Shown here one piece after another: positions 14,492 to 23,509 of a DNA stretch of 34,493 nucleotides. Numbering within the stretch: position 1 is the first letter of the stretch; each line of letters starts with the position of its first letter. The DNA comes from Thermoleophilia bacterium. GTDB taxonomy: Bacteria; Actinomycetota; Thermoleophilia; Gaiellales; JAICJC01. The stretch lies in contig JAICYJ010000030.1 of NCBI GenBank assembly GCA_025934255.1, forward strand, positions 1 to 34,493, written 5' to 3'. A program made the position numbers and the translations under genes. The notes under the pieces were generated by a model, which saw nothing but the letters and a program-made list of their open reading frames with translations, was not told the origin of the DNA and did not search any database.

Positions 14492-17380
14492 ATGAAGCGT
14501 CATGCTCGCACCCTTCCTCTGTTCATCACCATGGTCGCGATGCTGGCCTTCGCCGCGCCCGGCTATGGAGCGCTCGCCAAGCCCACCGTGACCGCACCCG
14601 CCAGCGGCGCGAGCTACAACACGCTCCCGCACTTCTCGTGGAACCCGGTCGCCGGCGCCGATCACTACGAGTTCCAGATCGCGGCCGACGCGGCGTTCAC
14701 GAGCTCGGTGCTCGGCTTCGGGCAGGACGACTTCATCACCAAGAACACGACTGCGACCGTCGCAAAGACGCTGCCCAACGGCACGTACTACTGGCGGGTG
14801 CGCGCGCAGAGCCTGACCGGCAGCTCGCAGTCCGCGTGGTCGGACACGCAATCGTTCACGATGGCCTGGTCGTCGACGCCCACACCGACATCGCCGACCA
14901 ACGGCGCGTCGCTGGTCTATCCGCAGCCGCTGCTGCTGAACTGGTCGACCGTCGCCGGCGCACAGAAGTACCGGCTGACGGTTGCCACCGACCCGGCGCT
15001 GGGATCGGCGCTGAGCGGCTATCCGGTCGACACGTCCGCCACGTCGTTCTCGCCGTCCGCCCGGCTGGCCAACGGCACGTACTACTGGGCCGTCCAGCCG
15101 ATCGATGCCGAAGGCCGCGCCGGTGCCCAGTCGCCGATCTGGCACTTCACCTGGAACTGGCCGACCGACACGAGCCTGACCGTGACGGATCTCGATCCCA
15201 GCACGCAGGTTTACGACCCGCAGTTCTCATGGGATCCGGTGGCAGGAGCCGCCAAGTACGAGATCGAGATCAACTCCGACGAGGGCTTCGCCTCGGGCGG
15301 CAAGGTCTGCTGCTCGAACACGACCATCTCGACGTCGTTCACCCCGTCCACCCTGCTCCCCGCCGACACCTACTACTGGCGCGTGCGGGCGATCGACTCG
15401 AGCGGCCACGCCGGCGACTGGAACGTCTACGGCGGCGGGACGCCAGACACGTTCACGATCGCGTTCGACACCGGTACGGGCGCCATCACGAACCTGCACA
15501 TGCGTGACAACCTGTCCGACCCGGGCGCCTGGTCGCCCGGATACACGACGCAGGTCCCGATCGTCACCTGGGACCCGGTGCCGGGAGCGGCCCAGTATCA
15601 GGTCAACGTGACCCCGTTCACCGGCGGGATCTGCGACTGGGGCGCCAGCGCCAGCTCGCAGTGGAAGTCCGAGACCGCCTCGACGTCGTGGACGCCGCTG
15701 GGCTCGGGCTATTCCGGTGCGAAGCCGTACAACACTCAGGCAAACGTGGCATCCGACAGCCCCTCCCTGCAGCTGAACGGCAACTACTGCGTCCGCGTGC
15801 GGGCCGAGCGGAACACGGATACCGGCAACCACACCGTGTTCGGCAACTACTCGTGCCTCGGCAACTGCAACGACCAGGCGTCGTTCCAGTTCACCGGCTA
15901 TCCGACCGGCGGCGCGTGCACGGCACCGTGCAATGCAAACTACCCGGGCGCGGGTGACTACCTGTCGCCGATCACCGGCACCTCGACGGTGCGAAACCCG
16001 CTGTTCACCTGGAACCCGCTGGCCGGCGATCATAGCTACTACGTCGTGGTCGCGACCGACCGCACCTTTCAGAACGTGGTCGACTACGCGTTCACCCAGG
16101 TGCCTGCCTACGCGCCGCGTCAGAGCTTCCAGGTCACCACCTATCCCGACTCCAACACCAGCTACTACTGGGCCGTGCTGCCGGCTTCGGCGGCCGACGG
16201 CACCGGTGCCGTTGGTGACCCGACAGGGCCCCTGGACGGTGGTCTCAACTACCCGCAGGACTTCCAGAAGCACTCGAGCGCACCGACCCTCGATGCCCCC
16301 AGCGACGGCCAGGTGGTCACCACCCAGCCGACGTTCCAGTGGTCGCCGGTCGAGGGTGCGCTGCGCTACCGGCTAGAGGTGTCGCAGGACCCGAGCTTCG
16401 GCACCCTGGTCGGGAACAGCGCCGTCTACACCGACGAGACCGCGTACACCAGCGACACCACGTACCCGGCCGACACCACGCTCTACTGGCGGGTGCGCGC
16501 GGAGGATGCGAGGCAGACCGGCCTGGCCTGGTCGGCCACGCATACCTTCCAGAAGACCAATGCGGCGCCGACGTTCCTGACCGTCTCCAACTCGACGTCC
16601 GGGTCGCGGATCCCGGCGTGGCAGTGGGATGCGATGCCCGGCGCCGTCGGGTATGACGTCCACGTCGACCTGCCGGATGGGTCGCCTCGGGACTTCAGCA
16701 ACATGGACACCACGGCCTTCACGGCCACCAGCATGACCGGCACGGGCATCTTCACCTGGAAGGTGCGGGCGCTCTACCCGACCAGCTCGTTCGGCACGAT
16801 CACGAGCCCGTGGTCGGCGCCGCAGACCTTCGCTCGCACCATCCCGGCGCCGAGCAACCCGGTCACCAGCTACAGCGCGCACAAGGTGCTGCTGTCCTGG
16901 GATGCGCTGCCGGGGGCGAAGCAGTACACCGTGGAGCTGTCGACCACCAACTCGTTCTCGAGCAACATCGAGACGCTGACGACCGACAACACCGCGGTGG
17001 CACCGCGGCTGGAGAGCTCCGCTTACGACAACGGCGGAGTCATCTACTGGCACGTGTTCGCCACCGACGCCGATAACAACGCCGGTGGCAAGACGCCGGC
17101 GCAGACCCTGACGCTGCCGACCAAGCTGGTGCTGACGTCGTCGGGCTTCCCGATGAAGGGCAAGGCGGTATCGATCACGATCTACACCAAGGACGCCTAC
17201 GGGCACTCGGTGAACGGCGTGAAGGTGACCGCTTCCGGCGCGGGCGTCACGAAGACGTCCAAGCTCTCGTCGCGCGGCAGGGTGACGTTCAAGCTGAAGG
17301 CGACGAGGTCGGGCAAGCTGACGTTCAACGCGACCAAGACCGGTTGCGTCGGATCGAAGCTGATCATGACCGTGTTCTGA
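14492..17380 (+). CDS. Exported Fn3/Ig-like repeat surface protein
   Basis: This 962-residue protein has a signal peptide (residues 1-29, ending GYGALA). Eight copies of a roughly 90-140-residue fibronectin-III-like repeat follow, each marked by a W-(D/N/S)-(P/A/T)-(V/L/M)-x-G-A-x-x-Y strand, with the Trp at about residues 50, 151, 247, 360, 507, 617, 712 and 805, and usually a YYWRVRA strand near its end. The last 75 residues (TKLVLTSSGFPMKGKAVSIT onward) form a different Big/invasin-like beta domain rich in Lys. Several Cys in repeats three to five (CCSN, CDWG, CLGNC, CTAPC) could form disulfides. There is no LPXTG or C-terminal membrane anchor, so it is secreted or wall-associated. It may bind polysaccharide or cells. 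A AGGAG site lies 11 bases before the ATG. Confidence 0.88.
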   Translation: MKRHARTLPLFITMVAMLAFAAPGYGALAKPTVTAPASGASYNTLPHFSWNPVAGADHYEFQIAADAAFTSSVLGFGQDDFITKNTTATVAKTLPNGTYYWRVRAQSLTGSSQSAWSDTQSFTMAWSSTPTPTSPTNGASLVYPQPLLLNWSTVAGAQKYRLTVATDPALGSALSGYPVDTSATSFSPSARLANGTYYWAVQPIDAEGRAGAQSPIWHFTWNWPTDTSLTVTDLDPSTQVYDPQFSWDPVAGAAKYEIEINSDEGFASGGKVCCSNTTISTSFTPSTLLPADTYYWRVRAIDSSGHAGDWNVYGGGTPDTFTIAFDTGTGAITNLHMRDNLSDPGAWSPGYTTQVPIVTWDPVPGAAQYQVNVTPFTGGICDWGASASSQWKSETASTSWTPLGSGYSGAKPYNTQANVASDSPSLQLNGNYCVRVRAERNTDTGNHTVFGNYSCLGNCNDQASFQFTGYPTGGACTAPCNANYPGAGDYLSPITGTSTVRNPLFTWNPLAGDHSYYVVVATDRTFQNVVDYAFTQVPAYAPRQSFQVTTYPDSNTSYYWAVLPASAADGTGAVGDPTGPLDGGLNYPQDFQKHSSAPTLDAPSDGQVVTTQPTFQWSPVEGALRYRLEVSQDPSFGTLVGNSAVYTDETAYTSDTTYPADTTLYWRVRAEDARQTGLAWSATHTFQKTNAAPTFLTVSNSTSGSRIPAWQWDAMPGAVGYDVHVDLPDGSPRDFSNMDTTAFTATSMTGTGIFTWKVRALYPTSSFGTITSPWSAPQTFARTIPAPSNPVTSYSAHKVLLSWDALPGAKQYTVELSTTNSFSSNIETLTTDNTAVAPRLESSAYDNGGVIYWHVFATDADNNAGGKTPAQTLTLPTKLVLTSSGFPMKGKAVSITIYTKDAYGHSVNGVKVTASGAGVTKTSKLSSRGRVTFKLKATRSGKLTFNATKTGCVGSKLIMTVF

Positions 17381-17387
17381 GTTCGGG

Positions 17388-17416
17388 AAAGGGCCGGGCG
17401 CTTTGCCCGGCCCTTT
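17388..17416 (+). terminator. Strong bidirectional intrinsic terminator
   Basis: AAAGGGCCGGGC (17388-17399) and GCCCGGCCCTTT (17405-17416) form a perfect 12-pair stem with a five-base GCTTT loop. GTTCGG (17381-17386) and CCGAAC (17419-17424) extend it on the outside. The A/T ends give a short T run on both strands. It lies between the convergent Fn3-like and DUF4349 genes and can serve both. Confidence 0.9.
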
Positions 17417-17423
17417 CACCGAA

Positions 17424-18368
17424 CTACTCCGCAGCGGTCGTCTCGATCGCGTGCGACGTCCGCCGGCGCACGACCGGCAGCAGCCAGCTGCCGGCCAGCA
17501 GCGCGACCAGCGCCAGCAGCGCGACCGGGATCACCACGCCGGCGCCGACGATCACCGCGGTGACGACGTCGGTGGCGCGCTGCCAGCTGCGGCGAAGCGC
17601 GGCCCCGATCGCGGTGGCGTGTCCGGCGCCGTGGTGCGCGGCGGCCGGCTGGTCCAGGAGCATGGTGATGGTTGACATGTCCGCCTGGTCGTGCAGGTAG
17701 CGCAGCCGGCCGTCGAGCTCCTCGATCTGGCCCTGGATGTCGAACAGCTCGTTCTGGATCTTGATCGTGTCGCTGACCGTGACGGCCTGGTTCATGAGCC
17801 GGATCAGCGCCCGTGACTGGGCGCGCAGGTTGCGCGCGCGTGCCGACAGGTCGACCAGCTGCTGGCCGACGTCCTCGCCGCTGACCTGTTCCGAGCGCAC
17901 CGCGCCCAGTCCCGGCGCTCGCAGCTGGCGCATGGCCGCGTCGAACCGTCCCGCCGGCACCCGCAGCACGATCGTCGAGGTCTCGTGCTTGCCGGACGAG
18001 ATGTTGCTGGAGCTGATGAATCCGCCGTAGCTGTCCACGACCTGCTGCGCGCGGTCGATCGACTTGGCCAGGCCGTCGTGGCCCAGCCGGATCGACAGGC
18101 GGCCCGTCTTGATCACCGTCGACGGCATCTGCGGCAGCCCGTGGTGCGAACGCAGTGACGCGTGCTGCGCGGTCTGTCCCGGCCCCGCGACCGGGGCCGC
18201 GGAGCCCGAGACGTCACCGAGGACCGCACCGCCGCCGCCGTTGGCCAGCTTCTCGGGCGCCGTCGTCGCCGTCCCGCTGCTTGAACCGCTGCTGGAACCG
18301 CTGCACCCGGCCACGCCGGACGCCGCCACCAGGACTACCGTGATCGCCGCCACCGTGCTGAACCGCAT
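17424..18368 (-). CDS. DUF4349 lipoprotein
   Basis: This 314-residue protein has a lipoprotein signal MRFSTVAAITVVLVAASGVAGC (Cys22 lipidated), a Ser/Gly-rich linker, and a DUF4349 domain beginning TVIKTGRLSIRLG (about 83-95). The domain continues through IDRAQQVVDSYGGFISSSNIS, a coiled-coil-prone stretch (about 165-215) and a C-terminal membrane span (about 265-292: VIVGAGVVIPVALLALVALL). Such proteins are anchored at the membrane surface; their function is not established. A GGAGG site precedes ATG 18368. It begins 69 bases after the methylase gene on the same strand and ends at the bidirectional terminator. Confidence 0.9.
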   Translation of the reverse strand: MRFSTVAAITVVLVAASGVAGCSGSSSGSSSGTATTAPEKLANGGGGAVLGDVSGSAAPVAGPGQTAQHASLRSHHGLPQMPSTVIKTGRLSIRLGHDGLAKSIDRAQQVVDSYGGFISSSNISSGKHETSTIVLRVPAGRFDAAMRQLRAPGLGAVRSEQVSGEDVGQQLVDLSARARNLRAQSRALIRLMNQAVTVSDTIKIQNELFDIQGQIEELDGRLRYLHDQADMSTITMLLDQPAAAHHGAGHATAIGAALRRSWQRATDVVTAVIVGAGVVIPVALLALVALLAGSWLLPVVRRRTSHAIETTAAE

Positions 18369-18437
18369 CGTGTCCTCCGATCGTCGGCAATCAGACCGGC
18401 GATCGGTGCGTACGGTTCCCGCCCGCGCTGTTTCCGC

Positions 18438-19499
18438 CTACACCGCCACAGGCAGCACGCCCGCCACGCACTCCTCGACGGCCGCCCGATCCGGCCCGCA
18501 CACGAACACGAGCTCGGTGTTGCGCAGGTGCGAGACGCGCCCGACCCGCTCACCGGAGGGGTTGTGGATGCCGATCCGCGCGCCGACGTAGCGGGGTGCG
18601 TCGATCTCGACGGCGGCCACGTGGCGCCGCTGTTCGAGCAGCGCCTGCACGTCGGCCGGCGCGTGGAAGCCCTCGTTCGAGAACGACACCACCAGCCAGG
18701 GCGTCGTCAGGCTGGACACCAGATCCGCGAGGGCGTCCCAGGCCAGCGTCTTCGAGTTGTAGGGGCTGCGACGCTCGCGCACGTCCAGACGCTTGCAGGC
18801 CACGCCGTAGTGGTCGGGTGCGTCGTTTCGGACGATCGTCTCCCACACGTGGTAGTTCCCGGCATAGCTGTGCTGGTTGTAGGGTGGGTCGAGGTAGGCC
18901 AGCTCGACATCGCCCAGCTCGGCCGCCAGCCGGTTGGCGTCGCCCATCCGCGGGGTTCCCGCCGGGCCCGGCACCGCGAACGGCTCGCGCAGCTGCAGCG
19001 GGTTGGAGGCGCGTGGCGCCCAGCGCTTCAGGTAGGCCATCTGCACGCCGACGGTGCTGTCGACGCGGTCGGCCGCCTCCAGCAGGCTGGTCAGGAGCAG
19101 GCCCCGCTCGACCGCATCGAGGGGGATCCGGTCGATCTCGGCCCGGATCGCGTCGATGCGCATGCCGTTCTCCGGCATGAAGTAGCGGGCCCGCTCGCAG
19201 AACGTCTCGGTCACGTACCCGGGCTCGCCCGGCAACGCGTTCAGGTGGTCGAGCAGCGTGCTCAGGCGGGCTCGGTCGACGGAGCCATCCGCCTCGATGT
19301 AGGCGCGCCCGAGCGCCTGGGAGTAGGCGGCGGTGTCGTTCGAGAGCACCCGGATGCCTGCCGCGCGGAGGGCCTGGCCAACGCGGGTGGTGCCGGCGAA
19401 CAGATCGGCCGCGGAGGCGACGCCGGCCCTGCGGGCGATCTCGGCCAGCGACGGCGCCAGCAGCCGCTTTGAGCCGAGGTACTTGATCACGGCCGCCAC
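18438..19499 (-). CDS. DNA adenine-N6 methyltransferase (D12/Dam-like class), apparently solitary
   Basis: The product is 353 residues. An early KYLGSKR (6-12) matches motif X, DLFAGTTRVGQAL (32-44) is the AdoMet-binding motif I, and LAYLDPPYNQHSY (200-212) contains the catalytic DPPY (204-207). This order is that of the D12 adenine-specific methylases (Dam, M.DpnM, M.MboI relatives). The family transfers a methyl group from AdoMet to N6 of adenine in DNA. The GTG at 19499 starts 28 bases after the stop of the NarL-type gene; a GTG three codons in is also possible. I see no restriction endonuclease gene within the window, so it may be an orphan methylase used for epigenetic regulation or protection. 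The recognition sequence cannot be predicted here. Confidence 0.9.
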   Translation of the reverse strand: MAAVIKYLGSKRLLAPSLAEIARRAGVASAADLFAGTTRVGQALRAAGIRVLSNDTAAYSQALGRAYIEADGSVDRARLSTLLDHLNALPGEPGYVTETFCERARYFMPENGMRIDAIRAEIDRIPLDAVERGLLLTSLLEAADRVDSTVGVQMAYLKRWAPRASNPLQLREPFAVPGPAGTPRMGDANRLAAELGDVELAYLDPPYNQHSYAGNYHVWETIVRNDAPDHYGVACKRLDVRERRSPYNSKTLAWDALADLVSSLTTPWLVVSFSNEGFHAPADVQALLEQRRHVAAVEIDAPRYVGARIGIHNPSGERVGRVSHLRNTELVFVCGPDRAAVEECVAGVLPVAV

Positions 19500-19527
19500 T
19501 CTACGCGGCGAACCGGCTAGCCCGAGC

Positions 19528-20169
19528 TCATCGCAGGTAGGTGAGTACGGCCAGGACGCGGCGGTGGTCTTCGGATGCCTGGGGTAGTCCCAGCTTCTGG
19601 AAGATGCTGGTGACGTGCTTTTCGACGGCGCGTTCGGTCACCACCATCCGCTCCGCGATGCCGGTATTGGAGCGGCCCTCCGCCATCAGCTCCAGCACCT
19701 CACGCTCACGCGGCGTCAGCTCGGCAAGCGGATCATCCCGCCGGTGGCGACCCACCAGCTGGCTGACCACCGCCGGATCCAACGCGCTACCACCCTGCCC
19801 CACCCGCCGCACCGCAGACGCGAACTCGTCCATATCCGACACGCGATCCTTCAACAGGTAGCCGACACCCTCACTCGACTCCGCCAACAACTCCATCGCA
19901 TACCCCGCCTCCACGTACTGGCTCAACACCAGCACCCCCACCTGCGGATACCGCTCCCGGATCCGCTTCGCCGCACGCAACCCCTCATCCGTATGCGTCG
20001 GCGGCATCCGGATATCCACGATCGCCACATCCGGCTTCGCAAACCCCACCCGCCGCACCAGATCCTCCGCATTGTCCACCTGCCCAACCACCTCAAACCC
20101 CGCATCCACCAACAACCGCGCCACACCCTCCCGCAACAACACCGAATCATCCGCAAGAACTACTCGCAC
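19528..20169 (-). CDS. NarL/FixJ-family response regulator (REC + LuxR-type HTH)
   Basis: This 213-residue protein has a receiver domain with acidic residues Asp7-Asp8 (LADDS), phosphoacceptor Asp52 (AIVDIRMPP) and Lys in the YLLKD loop, followed by a LuxR-type helix-turn-helix (LTPREREVLELMAEGRSNTGIAERM, ending KHVTSIFQKLGL). The start is GTG 20169, giving the normal N-terminus VRVVLADDSVLLREG; the open frame extends seven codons further. It overlaps the histidine-kinase gene by ten bases, so the two are coupled. It is expected to be phosphorylated by the kinase at 20160-23150. Its codon use in the first two-thirds is strikingly G-rich at third positions compared with the kinase gene. Confidence 0.95.
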   Translation of the reverse strand: MRVVLADDSVLLREGVARLLVDAGFEVVGQVDNAEDLVRRVGFAKPDVAIVDIRMPPTHTDEGLRAAKRIRERYPQVGVLVLSQYVEAGYAMELLAESSEGVGYLLKDRVSDMDEFASAVRRVGQGGSALDPAVVSQLVGRHRRDDPLAELTPREREVLELMAEGRSNTGIAERMVVTERAVEKHVTSIFQKLGLPQASEDHRRVLAVLTYLR

Positions 20170-23150
20170 GGGATCACCGCCGACACGCACGTGCCGGAGC
20201 CGTTGCTCTCCACGGCCAGCGTTCCGTCCAGCGCCTCGACCCGGTCGGCCAGCCCGCGCAGGCCGGTGCCGCCCAGCGGGTCGGCGCCGCCCACCCCGTC
20301 GTCGGAGACCTCGATCGTTGCCTGCCCGTCGACGCGCATGATGCGGACCGTAGCGTGTTTGGCGTTGGCGTACTTGGCAACGTTCGTGAGCGCCTCCGCA
20401 ACGACGTAGTAGGCGGCTGCCTCGATCGGCGCGGGCAGCGGCTGGTCGGGCACGTCGGCCAGCTCCACCGGCAGCGGCGCACGCGTCGCAAGCGCCTCCA
20501 GGGCCGGGCGCAGGCCGCGGTCGGTCAGGATCGCGGGGTGGATGCCGCGCGCCAGCTCGCGCAGCTCCTCCAGCGCCTGTGACAGCTCCTCACCGGCCGA
20601 CTTCAGGATCTCGTCGGCCGCCACCGGGTCGCGCTGTGCCAGCGACCGGGCCAGCCGCAGCGACAGGGACAGCGACACCAGCCGCTGCTGGGCGCCGTCG
20701 TGCAGGTTGCGCTCCAGCCGGCGGCGGGCCTCGTCGCCGGCGGTGACGATGCGGGCGCGGGAGCGGCGCAGCTCCTCCTCGGTGCGCTTGCGCCCCGTGA
20801 TGTCCCGCACGAAGGCGGTGAACAGCGGCAGCTCGTCGGTGTCGATGCGCGTCACCGCCAGCTCGATCGGGAACACCTCACCGCTCGCGCGGATGCCGGT
20901 CAGCTCCACCTGGGCGCCCACCACCCGGCCGCCGCCGTGCTGCTCGAGGTGCCGTCGCAGGCCGCGGCGGTGATCCTCGCGCAGCTGCGGTGGGATCAGC
21001 AGGTCGGCCATGTCCTTGCCGAGCACGTCGTCGGCCCGGTAGCCGAACGTGCGCTCGGCCGCCGGGTTGAACTCCAGGATCCGGTTCTCCGAGTCGATCG
21101 TGATGATGCAGTCGAGCGCGGAGGACAGCACCGCCGACTTGCGCGCCTCGCTCTCGGCCACCGCCGCCTCGGCCCGCCGCCGCTCGATCAGCTGGCCGAC
21201 CCGGTCCGCCACCGTCTCCAGCAGCGCCAGCATCTCGTCGTCGGGCCCGCGCACGTCGTCCGAGCACAGCTGCACGACCGCGTCCACCTGCCCGGCGGCG
21301 ATGATCGGGAACGCGAACGACCCGCGCCGGTGGCCGGCCCGCGGGTTCGCCATCACCACCGGGTCGTCGTCGAGATCGACGTCCCAGCGCGGCTCGGCCG
21401 TTCCTCGCACGTAGGTGGCAAGGCCTGAGTCGCCGGCCGGCCGGCTGGCCATCACCCGCTCGCTGAAGTCGTCCGCCACCGCGGCGGCGTTCGACCACAC
21501 CGCGACCGGCACCAGCTCCTCCGGCTCTGCCTTCCAGTACACGCAGGCCCAGCAGTCGAAGGTGGTGCCGAGCGCCTCCACCATCGGCTCGGCCACGTCC
21601 TCCAGCCGCTCCGCCCTGGCCACCGCTCGCGCCAGCGACAGCTGGAACCCCAGCCGCCGCTCGTTGCGCCGGCGGGTGGTGATGTCCTCGCCGATGCTGG
21701 TCGCTCCGATGATGCGCCCGTCACGGTCGCGGATCACGGTGTTGTTCCAGGCGATGTCGAGGATCTCACCGCCGCGGGTGCGGATCCAGTTCTCCTCGTA
21801 GGCCAGCACGTCGTCGTTCGCCATCCGTTCCAGGAACTGCACCTCGGTGCCGTTGAACACCTCCAGCCAGTCGCGCCCCATCAGCTCCTCACGGGACCAG
21901 CCGGTCAGCTCGCACAGGAAGGGATTGGCATAGGTGATCAGGCCGGCCGTGTCGAGGCTGACGGCGATCAGCCGGACGCCCTCCAGCAGGTCGCTCAGCC
22001 GCTGCTCGGACGCGGCCACCTCGCGCAGCTGGGAGCGCAGCTCGCCCGCCAGCGTCTGGTTGCGCAGCGCCAGCGATGCTGCGGCCGTGGCCGCCCCCAG
22101 CAGGGCCGGGTCATCCAGCAGCGACGCGTCGTGTGCCATCTGCAGCACGCGGCGGTCACGCCGCTCGATGGTGGTCACCGCGCGTCCCTCGCCGTCGTCG
22201 GGTCGCGCGACCAGATCGCCCTCGATATCGACGTAGGTGTCGTCCTCCGGCAGCCAGTAGACCAGCTCCAGCGTGGGATCGCCGAGTGCCCTCCGCAGTG
22301 CCGCGCGCAGCCGCTGCGGCTCGTCGCTGGCCTCGATCTCGGCGATCAGGCCGCGCACCGCGCCCGAGCGGCCGATCTGCGTGCGCAGCAGGCCGTAGAG
22401 GAACCCCTGCGGGATCGCCGCGAGGGACAGGCTGAACACGTAGAACGGGATGTCGCCGGTCTGCTCGACGAGCCCGGAGTAGATCGCCACCGCCCCGATC
22501 ACGAACATGCAGACCGCGCCGGTCAGGTACACCGGCGCCAGCACCTCGCGGGCGGCGACGCCCGCGGCCTGCCAGCGCCGGGCCAGGATCACCAGCATCG
22601 CGATGATCAGGCAGATGCCGAACAGCAGGGAGACGGCGTCGGCGGCCCTGACCAGGTCGTGGTGGTGGTCGACGAGCAGCAGGTTGTGGGCGCTGTGGCG
22701 GTCGGCGCCGTCCAGCCGCGGCTCCGTGAACGGCAGCACCAGCAGGCTCAGCACCCAGGTGTCCAGGTAGACGAGCACCGTCACGATCCGCGCATCCAGC
22801 GTGCGCAGCCGGCCGCTGGGGTAGGCCAGGATGGTGTGGACGAGCAGCCCCAGCCAGAGGCTGGCGAACACCTCTCCCACCGTGAACACGGCGTCGGTCG
22901 GCCAGTCCGTGAGCCCGTTGCAGAGCCACGACAGCGCCGTCGCGCACATCAGCGGCCCGATCAGGTTGGTGGGCCGCCGCAGCCACGCCACCTGGCCGGC
23001 GATCATGAACGACCAGCCCACCAGCAGGCCCAGGATCAGGTATGCGGCGGTGTTGTGGTGGACGTGCGTCCTGCTCTCGCCGACCGCGATCAGGGCGCTC
23101 AGCACCAGGCCGACGACCAGCGCCGCGATCCGCAGGCGGCGCGACGTCAT
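20160..23150 (-). CDS. Membrane histidine kinase with PAS-GAF-PAS sensor domains (HisKA_3)
   Basis: The product is about 996 residues. Residues 10-255 hold seven or so hydrophobic segments separated by short loops. Next come an alpha-helical linker, a PAS domain (about 385-490), a GAF domain (about 515-655) and a second PAS domain (about 670-790). The catalytic part is a NarX-type HisKA_3 dimerisation helix with phospho-accepting His817 (RNLHDGAQQRLVSL) and an ATPase domain with N-box EALTNVAKYANA and G-box DDGVGGADPLGGTGLRG. ATG 23150 is preferred because it overlaps the preceding receiver gene stop by four bases (ATGA); the open frame runs ten codons further up. The kinase likely senses a membrane or small-molecule cue and phosphorylates the NarL-type regulator downstream. 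Confidence 0.93.
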   Translation of the reverse strand: MTSRRLRIAALVVGLVLSALIAVGESRTHVHHNTAAYLILGLLVGWSFMIAGQVAWLRRPTNLIGPLMCATALSWLCNGLTDWPTDAVFTVGEVFASLWLGLLVHTILAYPSGRLRTLDARIVTVLVYLDTWVLSLLVLPFTEPRLDGADRHSAHNLLLVDHHHDLVRAADAVSLLFGICLIIAMLVILARRWQAAGVAAREVLAPVYLTGAVCMFVIGAVAIYSGLVEQTGDIPFYVFSLSLAAIPQGFLYGLLRTQIGRSGAVRGLIAEIEASDEPQRLRAALRRALGDPTLELVYWLPEDDTYVDIEGDLVARPDDGEGRAVTTIERRDRRVLQMAHDASLLDDPALLGAATAAASLALRNQTLAGELRSQLREVAASEQRLSDLLEGVRLIAVSLDTAGLITYANPFLCELTGWSREELMGRDWLEVFNGTEVQFLERMANDDVLAYEENWIRTRGGEILDIAWNNTVIRDRDGRIIGATSIGEDITTRRRNERRLGFQLSLARAVARAERLEDVAEPMVEALGTTFDCWACVYWKAEPEELVPVAVWSNAAAVADDFSERVMASRPAGDSGLATYVRGTAEPRWDVDLDDDPVVMANPRAGHRRGSFAFPIIAAGQVDAVVQLCSDDVRGPDDEMLALLETVADRVGQLIERRRAEAAVAESEARKSAVLSSALDCIITIDSENRILEFNPAAERTFGYRADDVLGKDMADLLIPPQLREDHRRGLRRHLEQHGGGRVVGAQVELTGIRASGEVFPIELAVTRIDTDELPLFTAFVRDITGRKRTEEELRRSRARIVTAGDEARRRLERNLHDGAQQRLVSLSLSLRLARSLAQRDPVAADEILKSAGEELSQALEELRELARGIHPAILTDRGLRPALEALATRAPLPVELADVPDQPLPAPIEAAAYYVVAEALTNVAKYANAKHATVRIMRVDGQATIEVSDDGVGGADPLGGTGLRGLADRVEALDGTLAVESNGSGTCVSAVIPCE

Positions 23151-23509
23151 TCCAGGGCTTCGGCGAGCGTGCGTCCGCACAGCTCACCCTTGGGGACGAA
23201 GCCGCGCGCACCGCTCTCCGCGATCAGCGGCCCGAAGTCGCTGGCATCGCGGCTGGAGGTGAGCACGATCGCGGGCGGGTCGCTGCCGCGGGTCAGCTCG
23301 CTGGCGACGGCGAACCCGTCCGTGTCGGGCAGCTGCACGTCCAGCAGCACCACCTCGGGGTGCAGGTCGCGCACGGCGGTCAGCGCCGACGCGCCGTCCA
23401 CCGCCTCGCCGACGATCGTGTAGCCCTCCGACTGGAGCAGGGCCCGGGCCATCGCCCGGAAGCTGGGGTGATCGTCGACGATCAGGATCGATGGCGTCAT
23501 CGTGATCAT
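23147..23509 (-). CDS. Stand-alone receiver-domain protein (CheY-like)
   Basis: This 120-residue protein consists of one receiver domain and no output domain. Key residues are present: Asp12/Asp13 (VDDH), phosphoacceptor Asp57 (VVLLDVQLP), Thr84-Ser85 (VLTSS) and Lys107 (FVPKGE), so it should be phosphorylatable. Possible starts are ATG 23509 (MITMTPSILIVDD) or ATG 23500; neither has a strong ribosome-binding site. It overlaps the histidine-kinase gene by four bases and precedes it, so it may be a phosphate sink, a phosphorelay intermediate or a docking partner of that kinase. The longer open frame up to 23806 is antisense to the upstream TPR gene and is not used. Confidence 0.85.
   Translation of the reverse strand: MITMTPSILIVDDHPSFRAMARALLQSEGYTIVGEAVDGASALTAVRDLHPEVVLLDVQLPDTDGFAVASELTRGSDPPAIVLTSSRDASDFGPLIAESGARGFVPKGELCGRTLAEALE

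Noticed and set aside
22131..23423. 430-codon plus-strand frame opposite the histidine kinase
   Set aside because: It is Gln/His/Asp/Arg-rich with no domain, over the kinase membrane segments.
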